The position numbers and the translations under genes are program-made. DNA of 33,207 nt from an uncultured Bacillota bacterium (GTDB lineage: Bacteria; Bacillota; Dehalobacteriia; UBA4068; UBA4997). Positions 14,255 to 22,240 of this stretch are shown here, in pieces; position 1 is the first letter of the stretch, and each line of letters begins with the position of its first letter. The stretch spans positions 1 to 33,207 of the forward strand of contig CAQWMM010000024.1 of the NCBI GenBank assembly GCA_948907985.1. Reading direction: 5' to 3'. The notes under the pieces are model-generated. The model did no database searches. It was not told the DNA's origin and was given only the letters and a program-made list of their open reading frames with translations.

Positions 14255-15376
14255 ATGAGTGATTGCGAGAGTATGCTGTTACAAATAATGTCAGCGCTTT
14301 CATCACCTTTGCTGCTTTTGGATAATGACGGGACAGTGTTGGCGGCTACGGACGCTTGTTTGCAGCAGGTTTTACATCAAACGCGAGATGCGGTTTTAAA
14401 CCAACCGGCGACTGCTGTTTTGGGCTTTGATAAAAATAATCCGGATGCGGATACACTGGGGGAGTTTTTGGCGCTGGAAGACGCTTTGAGCAGCCCACGG
14501 GCCTGGAAAGGGAAGTTCAACCTGCCCGGAAGCGATTTCCCCTGGCAGGTCGTTGTGCGTCCCCTGCGCAGCAATAGCGGACGGAAGCTGGCGGCGCTGC
14601 TGATTTTTGACGATAGTCTGCGGCGGGCCGCCCGGCTTGACAATTTCATCCAGAAACAAAACCAGATAGCGCAGGCTAATGAGTTAGTGCATGCGGCTAA
14701 AAATATGCTGATGAGTTTGAGCGGCAGCGTTCAGGTGGTAATGAAGAAGTGTGAACTGCAAAATGTTTATATAGAAAGTTTGCCTAAATTGTATGCGGAT
14801 TTGCAGGACACTGTCGCCCAATTTAATAGTTTTTTGCAGGCTGGCAACTCGCCCAATGCCGTTGGGGCGGCCTCGCTGAACCAGTTGGTGGAGGAAACGG
14901 CCCGAGAGCAGCAGACGAATTTCACACTTAATATGCTCAAGCTGCAAACCAGTCTGGCGGAGAATATCCCGCAGATTAAAATGGATAAACAGCGCCTTAA
15001 ACAGGTTTTGCAAAACTGTTTGGATAACAGTCGGGCGGCCATTTTGCAGAAAGGCCAGCCGGGAGGTTGGGTGCGGATCAGCACGCAGTTTGACAAAGCA
15101 GCCGGCGTTGTGCGCCTGTTGGTGGAGGATAACGGTGTTGGCCTGGACGCGGAGCAGGCGGCCCGCTTTTTTGAGTTATATCACACCACCAAACCGGACG
15201 GCTCTGGTATCGGTAACTGTATCAGCCAGTCCATTGTACGGCTGCATGGCGGCCAAATGCTGGTCAGCGGCCAGCCGGGCGAGGGTTGTACGGTGTGTAT
15301 TGAACTGCCGGTGGAGCCGGCACGGCAATTCAGGCCGGATGATTTGTATGCGGAAATTGCCAGCTTTGGCCTATAA
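14255..15376 (+). CDS. Orphan PAS-domain sensor histidine kinase, cytoplasmic
   Basis: 373 residues from the ATG at 14255; an in-frame ATG at 14210 would add 15 residues but has no binding site. No transmembrane helix is seen. A PAS-like domain (about 10-125: PLLLLDNDGTVLAATDACLQQV) is followed by a dimerisation/phosphoacceptor helix with His in ELVHAAKNMLMSL. The ATPase part has an N box (LQNCLDNSRAAI), a G1 box (VEDNGVGLD), an F-box-like HTTKPDGSGIG and G2 (GEGCTVCIELP). No response regulator is adjacent. Soluble orphan PAS kinases often feed the Spo0A phosphorelay in spore formers; this is inference. A terminator follows. Confidence 0.88.
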   Translation: MSDCESMLLQIMSALSSPLLLLDNDGTVLAATDACLQQVLHQTRDAVLNQPATAVLGFDKNNPDADTLGEFLALEDALSSPRAWKGKFNLPGSDFPWQVVVRPLRSNSGRKLAALLIFDDSLRRAARLDNFIQKQNQIAQANELVHAAKNMLMSLSGSVQVVMKKCELQNVYIESLPKLYADLQDTVAQFNSFLQAGNSPNAVGAASLNQLVEETAREQQTNFTLNMLKLQTSLAENIPQIKMDKQRLKQVLQNCLDNSRAAILQKGQPGGWVRISTQFDKAAGVVRLLVEDNGVGLDAEQAARFFELYHTTKPDGSGIGNCISQSIVRLHGGQMLVSGQPGEGCTVCIELPVEPARQFRPDDLYAEIASFGL

Positions 15377-15399
15377 TTTAGTTTCATAAATAAGTCAAC

Positions 15400-15433
15400 A
15401 AAAAAGACGTCTAAACGGCAGACGTCTTTTTTT
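15400..15433. terminator. Bidirectional terminator between kinase and SulP transporter
   Basis: Perfect 13-bp stem (AAAAAAGACGTCT with AGACGTCTTTTTT), loop AAACGGC, T-run on both strands. It serves the convergent genes. Confidence 0.92.
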
Positions 15434-15458
15434 GTTAGTTTTATGTTGTTGAAAAAGT

Positions 15459-17093
15459 TTAAGCAGCCAGCGTCGCAGCTCTTTCAAGAGCCGCGTCAAT
15501 GTTGGGCTGAAAATTTTCCGCGCCCACCAAATCATACATGCCCGATTTTTGGAATACGGACATCGGTTGTTCGTTGACGTGGGAGAATACCATTTGGATA
15601 TTTTTGCTTTTACACTCGTCATAAAGACGGTGCAGACTGTTGATAGCCGTTATATCCATAGCAGGGACGGAGCGCATCCGCAGAACCAGCGCCTTGTGCC
15701 CGGTGTTGCGCTCGATATGGGGGATTTTATCGGCCGCGCCAAAGAAGATCGGGCCGGTAAGCTCATACACCATAACCTGCGGCGGAACGGGTTTCATCCG
15801 CCCTTGTTCGTCGCCGGAGTCTTCGACGTATTGCCATTCTTTGACTTCGGTTACGTCGGCCATACGCTTCATAAACAGCAGGCAGGCCAGAGACAGGCCA
15901 ACCACAATCGCCACAACCAGGTCGAACATAACGGTTAGCAGAAAAGTTACAATAAGCACTGCCGCGTCGCTTAGGGGCGAATGTTTGATAACCTCAATTA
16001 CTGTGCGCCAGCCACTCATATTGTAGGCCACCTGGAACAAAATGGCGGCGATACAGGGCATGGGAATCAGGGCGGCCGAGGGCATCAGCAGCACCAGCAC
16101 CAACAGCAAAATCACGGCGTGGATCATACCGGAAATTGGCGAACTGCCGCCGCTTTTAATGTTGGCCGCGGTGCGGGCAATGGCCCCGGTGGCCGGGATA
16201 CCGCCAAAGAAAGCCGAGGCGGCGTTGCCGGCCCCCTGCGCCACCAGCTCCATATTAGAGTTGTGGCGCGCGCCGATCATTTCGTCGGCCACCACTGCGG
16301 AAAGCAGCGATTCGATGGCCGCCAGTACGGCAATGGTAAAGGTATCCGGCAAAACGGCGGCTACTGTTTCGTAGGAAAAAGCCGGCATGGTGAAATGGGG
16401 CAGCGAACTGGAAATCGTATATAAATCGCCGATGGTGTTAACCGGCAGATCCAGCAGCTTTACAACCGCCGCGGTTACGATTACCGCGACAATGGACCCG
16501 GGGATCTTTTTGAAGACCAGCGGCCAGAAAATCAAAATAGCCAGAGCCAGGCAGCCAACGCCCAGCGCCGGCAGGCTCAGCGTGTTAAAGGTCAGCGCCG
16601 CTTCTTCCAGCTTTTGGATGGTGCCCACTGGCGCCTGGCTGAAAGTCAGGCCAAAAAAATCTTTCAGCTGGCCGATAATAATAGTTACGGCAATGCCGGC
16701 GGTAAAACCAATAGTTATGGTGTAGGGGATGAATTTAATCATACTGCCCATGCGCAGCAGGCCCATCAAAATCAGAATCAGACCGGCCAGAACGGTGGCC
16801 ACGGCCAGGCCTTCCATGCCGTTTTTGGCAACGATGCCCGCCACAACGGTGGCAAAAGCGGCGGTGGGGCCGGTGATTTGTACCTTGCTACCGCCAAGCG
16901 CGGCCACGATAAATCCGGCCACAATGGCGGTGTATAGGCCCTGCTCCGGCGCAACCCCGGAGGCCAGCGCCAGGGCGATAGACAGGGGTAGGGCGATAAT
17001 TGCCACAATTAAGCCGGCAATCAGATCGTTGACAAAGGTTGCTTTAGAATAATGTTTTAGTGAATGGATTAGTTGGGGCGTTAGTTCGTGCAT
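15459..17093 (-). CDS. SulP-family inorganic anion transporter with STAS domain
   Basis: 544 residues. The N-terminal region has the SulP signature: NDLIAGLIVAIIALPLSIALALASGV, then GLYTAIVAGFIVAALGGSKVQITGPTAAFA. Ten or more transmembrane segments follow. The C-terminal STAS domain lies at about 435-540 (HKALVLRMRSVPAMDITAINSL, QMVFSHVNEQPMSVFQKSG). Family members carry sulfate, bicarbonate or other anions, usually by proton or sodium symport; the substrate cannot be read from sequence. AAGGAG lies 8 bases before the ATG. The STAS domain probably regulates transport in the cytoplasm. Confidence 0.93.
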   Translation of the reverse strand: MHELTPQLIHSLKHYSKATFVNDLIAGLIVAIIALPLSIALALASGVAPEQGLYTAIVAGFIVAALGGSKVQITGPTAAFATVVAGIVAKNGMEGLAVATVLAGLILILMGLLRMGSMIKFIPYTITIGFTAGIAVTIIIGQLKDFFGLTFSQAPVGTIQKLEEAALTFNTLSLPALGVGCLALAILIFWPLVFKKIPGSIVAVIVTAAVVKLLDLPVNTIGDLYTISSSLPHFTMPAFSYETVAAVLPDTFTIAVLAAIESLLSAVVADEMIGARHNSNMELVAQGAGNAASAFFGGIPATGAIARTAANIKSGGSSPISGMIHAVILLLVLVLLMPSAALIPMPCIAAILFQVAYNMSGWRTVIEVIKHSPLSDAAVLIVTFLLTVMFDLVVAIVVGLSLACLLFMKRMADVTEVKEWQYVEDSGDEQGRMKPVPPQVMVYELTGPIFFGAADKIPHIERNTGHKALVLRMRSVPAMDITAINSLHRLYDECKSKNIQMVFSHVNEQPMSVFQKSGMYDLVGAENFQPNIDAALERAATLAA

Positions 17094-17138
17094 TTCAAAT
17101 CTCCTTGCAAAATTTCAGTTTTTAAGGCACAGCTTATA

Positions 17139-17167
17139 ATTATACTCGCCAATAATGAATAATGCAA
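17139..17167 (-). promoter_or_regulatory. Sigma-A promoter for the SulP transporter
   Basis: On the minus strand, TTGCAT (17162-17167), 17-base spacer, TATAAT (17139-17144), about 45 bases before the start codon. Confidence 0.7.
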
Positions 17168-17234
17168 GTGTTTGGGGGCTATTTTAAGCAAATTTTTCTA
17201 AAAAATGATTTCACTGAATTAATATAAGCAAACA

Positions 17235-17275
17235 AGATAAAACCTATTGACTTACTGGGTTTTATCTGCTATAAT
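17235..17275 (+). promoter_or_regulatory. iscS promoter with overlapping inverted-repeat operator
   Basis: TTGACT (17247-17252), 17-base spacer, TATAAT (17270-17275): a near-consensus promoter about 65 bases before iscS. A perfect 10-bp inverted repeat, AGATAAAACC (17235-17244) and GGTTTTATCT (17258-17267), brackets the -35 box and ends just before the -10. A repressor bound there would block RNA polymerase. The regulator is unknown; an Rrf2/IscR-type Fe-S sensor is a reasonable guess from the regulated genes, not from the site sequence. Confidence 0.7.
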
Positions 17276-17340
17276 TATTTTACTTTCGATACAAAATTAA
17301 AAATTGCTTAAAAGCTGATTTTCTGTAAAGGAGAGTAGAT

Positions 17341-18531
17341 ATGATCTATATGGATAATGCGGCAACCACCAAAATGAGCCAAGCGGCCATTGCGGCGATG
17401 CTGCCAGGTATGGAAAAGGTGTGGGGCAATCCCTCCAGCCTGTATGCGGTTGGGCAGCAGGCGGCCGAGGCGCTGTGGTCTGCCCGGGAGCGTATCGCGG
17501 CCTGCCTGGGGGCCTCGCCTAAAGAAATTTATTTTACTTCCGGTGGCAGCGAGGCCGACAACCAGGCAATTATATCCGCCGCCTGGGAAGGGGCGCGCCG
17601 GGGCAAAAAGCATATAATATCCTCGGCCGTGGAACATCACGCGGTTTTACACACGCTGCGCAAGCTGGCTAAAGCCGGGTTTGTGGTGGAACTGCTGCCG
17701 GTTTCGGCGGAGGGCCTGATCGCGCCGGAGCAGGTCGCGGCGGCGGTGCGCCCGGATACTTGTCTGGTTTCTATAATGTATGCCAACAATGAGATTGGCA
17801 CGGTTATGCCGGTTGCGGAAATCGGCGCGCTCTGCCGGGAAAAGGGCGTGCCTTTCCATACGGACGCGGTGCAGGCCGCCGGGCATTTGCCGATTGACGT
17901 TGCCGCGCAGAATATTGACTTTTTGGCGCTCTCCGCTCACAAGTTTAGGGGCCCCAAGGGGATTGGCGTGCTTTTTGCCCGGCGCGGGCAGCCGCTTGCC
18001 AGCCTGATTGAGGGCGGCGCGCAGGAGCGCGGCAAAAGAGCTGGCACCGAAAACGTCCCGGCCATTATGAGCATGGCGGCGGCGCTGGAGGAGGCCTGCG
18101 GCCATATGGCGGAAGACACGACCAGGCTGCTTAAATTAAGGGACAGGCTGATTGCCGGCCTGGCGCAAATCCCTTACAGCGTCTTAAACGGCGACGCAGT
18201 CAAACGTCTGCCGGGCAATGTTAACTTCTGCTTTGAGGGGATTGAGGGCGAAAGCCTGCTGCTGCTGTTGGATGATAAGGGCGTTTGCGCCTCTTCCGGC
18301 TCGGCCTGCACTTCCGGCTCGCTGGACCCCAGTCATGTACTGCTGGCGATTGGCCGCCCGCATGAGCTGGCGCACGGCTCTTTGCGATTGAGCCTGGGCC
18401 GGGATAATACGGAGCAGGAAGTCGATTATGTAGTCCGGTCGGTTGCCGAGGTGGTGGCTTATCTAAGGAATATGTCGCCCCTGTGGCAGGAAAAACTGGC
18501 CGGTCAGCGGGCTTTTATCTTAAGCAAATAA
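17341..18531 (+). CDS. iscS: Cysteine desulfurase (IscS/NifS)
   Basis: 396-residue PLP enzyme that removes sulfur from cysteine as an enzyme-bound persulfide and passes it to the Fe-S scaffold. Features in order: YMDNAATT at the N terminus, GNPSSLY, FTSGGSEADN, His99/His100 in the VEHHAVL motif over the PLP ring, Lys201 in SALSAHKFRGPKG for the Schiff base, and the catalytic loop Cys323 in ASSGSACTSGS. Length is typical. Start is ATG after AAAGGAGA. The iscU gene follows after 11 bases. Expressed from the promoter at 17235-17275. Confidence 0.97.
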   Translation: MIYMDNAATTKMSQAAIAAMLPGMEKVWGNPSSLYAVGQQAAEALWSARERIAACLGASPKEIYFTSGGSEADNQAIISAAWEGARRGKKHIISSAVEHHAVLHTLRKLAKAGFVVELLPVSAEGLIAPEQVAAAVRPDTCLVSIMYANNEIGTVMPVAEIGALCREKGVPFHTDAVQAAGHLPIDVAAQNIDFLALSAHKFRGPKGIGVLFARRGQPLASLIEGGAQERGKRAGTENVPAIMSMAAALEEACGHMAEDTTRLLKLRDRLIAGLAQIPYSVLNGDAVKRLPGNVNFCFEGIEGESLLLLLDDKGVCASSGSACTSGSLDPSHVLLAIGRPHELAHGSLRLSLGRDNTEQEVDYVVRSVAEVVAYLRNMSPLWQEKLAGQRAFILSK

Positions 18532-18542
18532 GGAGGGAAAAA

Positions 18543-18974
18543 ATGGCATTATATACTGAAAAGGTGATGGAGCATTTTCGGCGTCCGCGCAATGTTGGTT
18601 GTATTGACAACGCCGACGGCGTCGGCGAGGTGGGCAATGCCAAATGCGGCGATATTATGAAAATTTATATCAGGGTGGATAATGATATTATAGCAGATGT
18701 GAAATTTGAAACCTTTGGCTGCGGTTCGGCGATTGCCTCCAGCTCTATGGCGACGGAAATGATTAAAGGCAAACCCTTAAAGGACGCGTTGAGCCTGACC
18801 AACAAAGCGGTTACCGAAGCTCTGGACGGACTGCCCGCCCATAAGCTGCATTGTTCGGTTTTGGCCGAGGAGGCCATTCGGGCGGCGGTTAAGGATTATT
18901 ATGATAAGCATGGTATAGCCTATGATCACAGCAAGTTCGCCAGCTGTACGGACTGCGCGGGCTGTTGCGGTTAA
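18543..18974 (+). CDS. iscU: Fe-S cluster scaffold IscU/NifU-N
   Basis: 143-residue scaffold on which IscS-derived sulfur and iron build clusters. Ligands are visible: Cys35 and Asp37 in NAKCGD, Cys60 in FGCGSAIASSSM, and His103/Cys104 in LHCSVLAEEA. The start is the ATG six bases after AAGGAGG. The C terminus is longer than classical IscU and carries four more cysteines (CTDCAGCC, residues 135-142), a feature seen in some clostridial homologues. Its role is unknown; it could be a metal or persulfide site. The stop shares the TTAA palindrome with the stop of the convergent symporter gene. Confidence 0.95.
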   Translation: MALYTEKVMEHFRRPRNVGCIDNADGVGEVGNAKCGDIMKIYIRVDNDIIADVKFETFGCGSAIASSSMATEMIKGKPLKDALSLTNKAVTEALDGLPAHKLHCSVLAEEAIRAAVKDYYDKHGIAYDHSKFASCTDCAGCCG

Positions 18975-20371
18975 GGCCGGGCGAAATATTCTTTCAGCAG
19001 TTTAACGACCACCCCGGAGAGCAGAAAAACGGCAATCAAATTGGGAATGGACATCAGACCGTTAAAGGTTTCGGCAATGCTCCACAGCAGGCCTAAATCC
19101 ATAGTTGCGCCGGGGATGGCGACCAGCGCATAGACCAGCATAAAAGGCCTGGTTACGCGCTCCGAGAACAAAAACTCCAGACAACGCGCGCCGTAAAGCC
19201 CCCAGCCTAAAATAGTCGAAAAAGCAAAGCAGCACATGGCCACCGCCGTAAATATAGAAACCCAGCTGCCATAAACGGCCTCAAAGCCGGCGATTGTCAG
19301 TTCCGCGCCGGCCGCCTGGCCGTAGGCTACCGGTACGCCGCTGCACAAAATCACCAGCGCAGTCAGGGTGCAGATAACAATGGTATCCATAAAGACCTCA
19401 AATATGCCGAAAAAACCCTGCTGCACCGGCTGGCGCGTATCGGCGCAGGCATGGGCGATAGAACCGGTGCCCAGGCCGGCTTCGTTGGAGAATATCCCCC
19501 TGGCTACGCCTTTTTGCAGGCTAAGGAAACAGCTGCCCACCACGCCGCCGGTTACAGCCGCCGGATTGAAAGCGCCCTGCAATATCCAGCCCAAAACCCG
19601 GGGAACACTCTGCCAGTGGGCGGCCACCACGCCCAGAGCAAGCACAATATACAGCAGCGCCATAAAGGGCACCAGTTTTTCCGTAACCAGACCAATCCGT
19701 TTAATGCCGCCCAGCAAAACCAGAGTTACCAAAACGGCAATTAAGACGCCCAGAAAAAGGTTGCAGGTTTTTAGCTGATCTTCAGCGAGCAGGCCAAAAC
19801 TTATCAGCGCCGAATTGATTGCCGTAACAATGGTATTGGCCTGGGTGGCGTTGCCGGTGCCGAAAACCGCCAGCACGCCGAATATGGCAAAGAGAACGGC
19901 CAGCCACTGCCAGTTTTTGCCCAGCCCGTTTTTTATGTAATACATGGGGCCGCCAACCAGTTCACCGCGGGCGTTGGTTTCGCGAAAATGTACGGCCAGC
20001 GTTACTTCGGCAAACTTGGTGCACATACCCAGCAGCGCCGAGGCCCACATCCAGAACACCGCCCCCGGGCCGCCAATAGCAATGGCCCCGGCCACGCCGG
20101 CAATATTTCCGGTGCCCACAGTGGCGGCCAGCGCTGTGCAAACGGCCTGAAAGGGCGTCATCGCGCCGTCGGCGGCATTATTTTGCCGGAAGATTCTGCC
20201 CAAAGAGGTTTTGAGGGCAAAGCCAAATTTGCGTATTTGCAAAAAACCGGTGCGCAGGGTTAAAAACAGCCCCACGCCTACAATACAGATCATGGCCGGC
20301 AGCCCCCAGATAAAGGCATTAACCGCGCCGTTGATTGTTTCAACTAAAGTTAAGAAGTCCTGCCAATTCAT
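18971..20371 (-). CDS. Sodium:alanine/glycine symporter, AGCS family
   Basis: 466-residue polytopic transporter. TALAATVGTGNIAGVAGAIAIGGPGAVFWMW (about 83-113), the GGPMYYIK loop, FSNEAGLGTGSIAHA (about 290-305) and many hydrophobic segments are diagnostic of AGCS/AlsT proteins, which import alanine or glycine with sodium. AGGAG precedes the ATG by about ten bases. It has no metabolic partner beside it. It converges with iscU, sharing four bases, and no terminator hairpin lies between them. Confidence 0.94.
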   Translation of the reverse strand: MNWQDFLTLVETINGAVNAFIWGLPAMICIVGVGLFLTLRTGFLQIRKFGFALKTSLGRIFRQNNAADGAMTPFQAVCTALAATVGTGNIAGVAGAIAIGGPGAVFWMWASALLGMCTKFAEVTLAVHFRETNARGELVGGPMYYIKNGLGKNWQWLAVLFAIFGVLAVFGTGNATQANTIVTAINSALISFGLLAEDQLKTCNLFLGVLIAVLVTLVLLGGIKRIGLVTEKLVPFMALLYIVLALGVVAAHWQSVPRVLGWILQGAFNPAAVTGGVVGSCFLSLQKGVARGIFSNEAGLGTGSIAHACADTRQPVQQGFFGIFEVFMDTIVICTLTALVILCSGVPVAYGQAAGAELTIAGFEAVYGSWVSIFTAVAMCCFAFSTILGWGLYGARCLEFLFSERVTRPFMLVYALVAIPGATMDLGLLWSIAETFNGLMSIPNLIAVFLLSGVVVKLLKEYFARP

Positions 20372-20584
20372 TTTTTTTGCTCCTGTCTATGTTTTTTTTG
20401 GCGGCCAGACAGCCGCAACGTTAATATAATAACATAAATTTTGTGTAATGTATACAGTCTTGCCGTAAATAAATGGTTTTTAAGGCTGTTTTTTATTTTG
20501 TGGCTATAAATATTTTGTCAAACAGGGCTGATGCACGAAAAAATTATGGTTTTGCGGATTGGCGGCATTATCTTAACAACAGGC

Positions 20585-20613
20585 TTGGAAAGAGGCGCAA
20601 AAAGTGGTACAAT
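20585..20613 (+). promoter_or_regulatory. Sigma-A type promoter for the ECF sigma factor gene
   Basis: TTGGAA (20585-20590), 17-base spacer, TACAAT (20608-20613), about 37 bases before the ATG at 20651. The TAACC / GCGGGTGTATATA element found downstream is absent here, so the sigma gene itself seems to depend on the housekeeping polymerase. Confidence 0.55.
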
Positions 20614-20650
20614 AAAAAAGGCAATTAAGAAATGTGGTAGGCGAGAAAAT

Positions 20651-21181
20651 ATGATAAAATTGGAGCCACACGAACAAAAATTTATTGATGAACTATATAA
20701 TCGTTATTATGACGAGCTTTTTCGGTATGCTATAAGGTTTTTAGACGAGGCCGGAGCCGAGGAGGCTGTTCAGAATGTGTTTATGGACGTTTGCGGCAAG
20801 GTTGACGAGGTTATGGCCAGCCATAATCAGGTTGGCTGGCTGGTTAAGGCGCTGCGCTTTTCGGTTGGCAAAATCAAGCGGAGCCGCCAGCGCCAGGCGG
20901 AGCATTTGGTTTATCTGCCGCCTAAGGCGGACGCGGACTTTGGCCTGAACCGGGGAATGGAAGATTTCCCGGATACCAGACCGGTTAATGAAAATCTGGA
21001 CGTTCTTTATGCTGATTTGGCGGTGCAAAAGGAGTTTCAGCTCTTAAAAAGCTTTGCGGTTGAGGGTAAATCTATCAAAAATTTGGCAGAGGAAGAAAAA
21101 ATTACCGTCGGCGCCTGCAAAACCCGGCTGCACAGGGCCAGAGAAAACCTGCGCGGACTGTGGAAAAAACAAAATGAGTAA
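20651..21181 (+). CDS. ECF-type RNA polymerase sigma factor
   Basis: 176 residues. Region 2 (about 8-75) contains LYNRYYDELFRYAIRFLDEAGAEEAVQNVFMDV, the standard ECF core- and -10-binding domain. A divergent linker follows. Region 4 (about 125-172) ends in VGACKTRLHRARENLRGLWKK, the -35-reading helix-turn-helix. There is no sigma 1.1 or region 3. The ATG at 20651 gives the normal ECF length; upstream in-frame codons lack a binding site. The next gene encodes a membrane protein of anti-sigma design, and matching promoter-like elements stand before that gene and before the transporter operon. This points to a cell-envelope stress sigma factor. Confidence 0.9.
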   Translation: MIKLEPHEQKFIDELYNRYYDELFRYAIRFLDEAGAEEAVQNVFMDVCGKVDEVMASHNQVGWLVKALRFSVGKIKRSRQRQAEHLVYLPPKADADFGLNRGMEDFPDTRPVNENLDVLYADLAVQKEFQLLKSFAVEGKSIKNLAEEEKITVGACKTRLHRARENLRGLWKKQNE

Positions 21182-21198
21182 AAAATTTTGCAAATTGC

Positions 21199-21230
21199 TG
21201 TAACCTTTTTGCTTTTTGCGGGTGTATATA
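21199..21230 (+). promoter_or_regulatory. ECF promoter copy 1, before the anti-sigma gene
   Basis: TGTAACC (21199-21205), 12-base spacer, GCGGGTGTATATA (21218-21230). It is 27/32 identical to the element at 22159-22190, with the same spacing. An AAC-containing -35 is a general mark of ECF promoters. It lies between the sigma gene and its putative anti-sigma partner, consistent with autoregulation. Confidence 0.8.
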
Positions 21231-21249
21231 TAGAGAGGAGGTTTGTGAT

Positions 21250-22080
21250 ATGTTAAAGTTGCAGGACAATGCGCCGGCAAATGCCCAACAGCTGGAGCGG
21301 CTGGCCGGGCTGGACAGCGCGGCGCTGGAGGCCATTTTGCAGGCCGACTTTGAAGCCCCGGAGGATGAGCAGCTGGACGCCGGGACGGTATTATATATCG
21401 CTAATCTGCTGGCCGAGCGGGAAAACCAGCCGCACCGAGATGTGGCGGCGGCCAAAGCGGATTTTTACGAACATTATTTGCCCCGGGTTGTCCGGGATAA
21501 GAAGTCTGCCCAGGGCGGTTTTTCACATGTTTTTCAGCGAATCGGCGCGCTGGCGGCAGTTTTTCTGTTTTTTGTGATGTTCGCCGGAACGGTTACGGCT
21601 TATGCCACGGGTTATAATCCGGTGGTGCAGACCTATGATTTGGACAAGGGGGAAAGGCTTAGTTATTCGCCGGAAACCGCCGATTTGCTTGAATTTTTAA
21701 AAAAATGCGATGAACAGGGCAGGGTTCCGCAATGGCTGCCGGAGGGCTATAAGGTTGACCAAAATACACTTAGCTATATTATGAACAACAGCAAAAATTA
21801 TTCCCTGGGGTTTTATCGGGTGGCGGAGGAGCCGCCTTATAAAATGGAAAGATTATTTGTTAATTTTTCCGGCTCTATGACAAATAGCAAGTACCTGATA
21901 AGCCTTTATGAACGGGGCTTTGGTCATATTGTTCTATATCAGTGCAACGGCATAGATTTTTATATTATGGGCATAGACAGCCGGCGAACGATTTTTTGGC
22001 AGAACGACGGGCTTTATTGCCGGGTGATTGGCTCGCTGACAATGGAAGAGGCCAAAAAGATAGCTGATTCAATTTATTAA
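21250..22080 (+). CDS. Membrane-anchored DUF4367-type protein, probable anti-sigma factor
   Basis: 276 residues. The cytoplasmic N-terminal part (1-95) is acidic and helical, and could clasp the sigma factor. One transmembrane helix (about 97-119, IGALAAVFLFFVMFAGTVTAYA) leads to an extracytoplasmic domain. The C-terminal half (about 155-276), with WLPEGYKVD, GIDFYIMG and IFWQNDGLYCRVIGSLTMEEAKKIADSIY, resembles DUF4367 sensors often encoded beside ECF sigma genes. No zinc-binding anti-sigma motif is seen. GAGGAGG precedes the ATG. It has its own ECF-type promoter and a terminator, so it forms a separate transcription unit from the permease operon. Confidence 0.8.
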   Translation: MLKLQDNAPANAQQLERLAGLDSAALEAILQADFEAPEDEQLDAGTVLYIANLLAERENQPHRDVAAAKADFYEHYLPRVVRDKKSAQGGFSHVFQRIGALAAVFLFFVMFAGTVTAYATGYNPVVQTYDLDKGERLSYSPETADLLEFLKKCDEQGRVPQWLPEGYKVDQNTLSYIMNNSKNYSLGFYRVAEEPPYKMERLFVNFSGSMTNSKYLISLYERGFGHIVLYQCNGIDFYIMGIDSRRTIFWQNDGLYCRVIGSLTMEEAKKIADSIY

Positions 22081-22101
22081 TAATAATGAAACAAAATTTA
22101 T

Positions 22102-22140
22102 TCGGGCGACGTTCCTTAGTGAGCGCCGCCTGATTTTTTT
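22102..22140 (+). terminator. Rho-independent terminator after the anti-sigma gene
   Basis: Stem 22102-22111 with 22124-22133 (9 of 10 positions pair, one G-U), 12-base loop, followed by seven T. It isolates the permease operon, which starts again from the promoter at 22159. Confidence 0.8.
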
Positions 22141-22158
22141 AAATATTTTCTTATTTCG

Positions 22159-22190
22159 TGTAACCTTTTGCGGTTCTGCGGGTGTATATA
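22159..22190 (+). promoter_or_regulatory. ECF promoter copy 2, before the permease operon
   Basis: TGTAACC (22159-22165), 12-base spacer, GCGGGTGTATATA (22178-22190). It lies 50 bases before the first permease start. Spacing and boxes are the same as at 21199-21230; differences are confined to the spacer. Confidence 0.82.
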
Positions 22191-22240
22191 GGGTAAGCGA
22201 AATGGCCTGACTGAATTATTGAAAAAAAGGGGAAAAGAAA

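Noticed and set aside
15981..16424. 147-codon frame with a Gln/His-rich product
   Set aside because: Antisense shadow of the SulP transporter; composition is typical of reversed hydrophobic codons.
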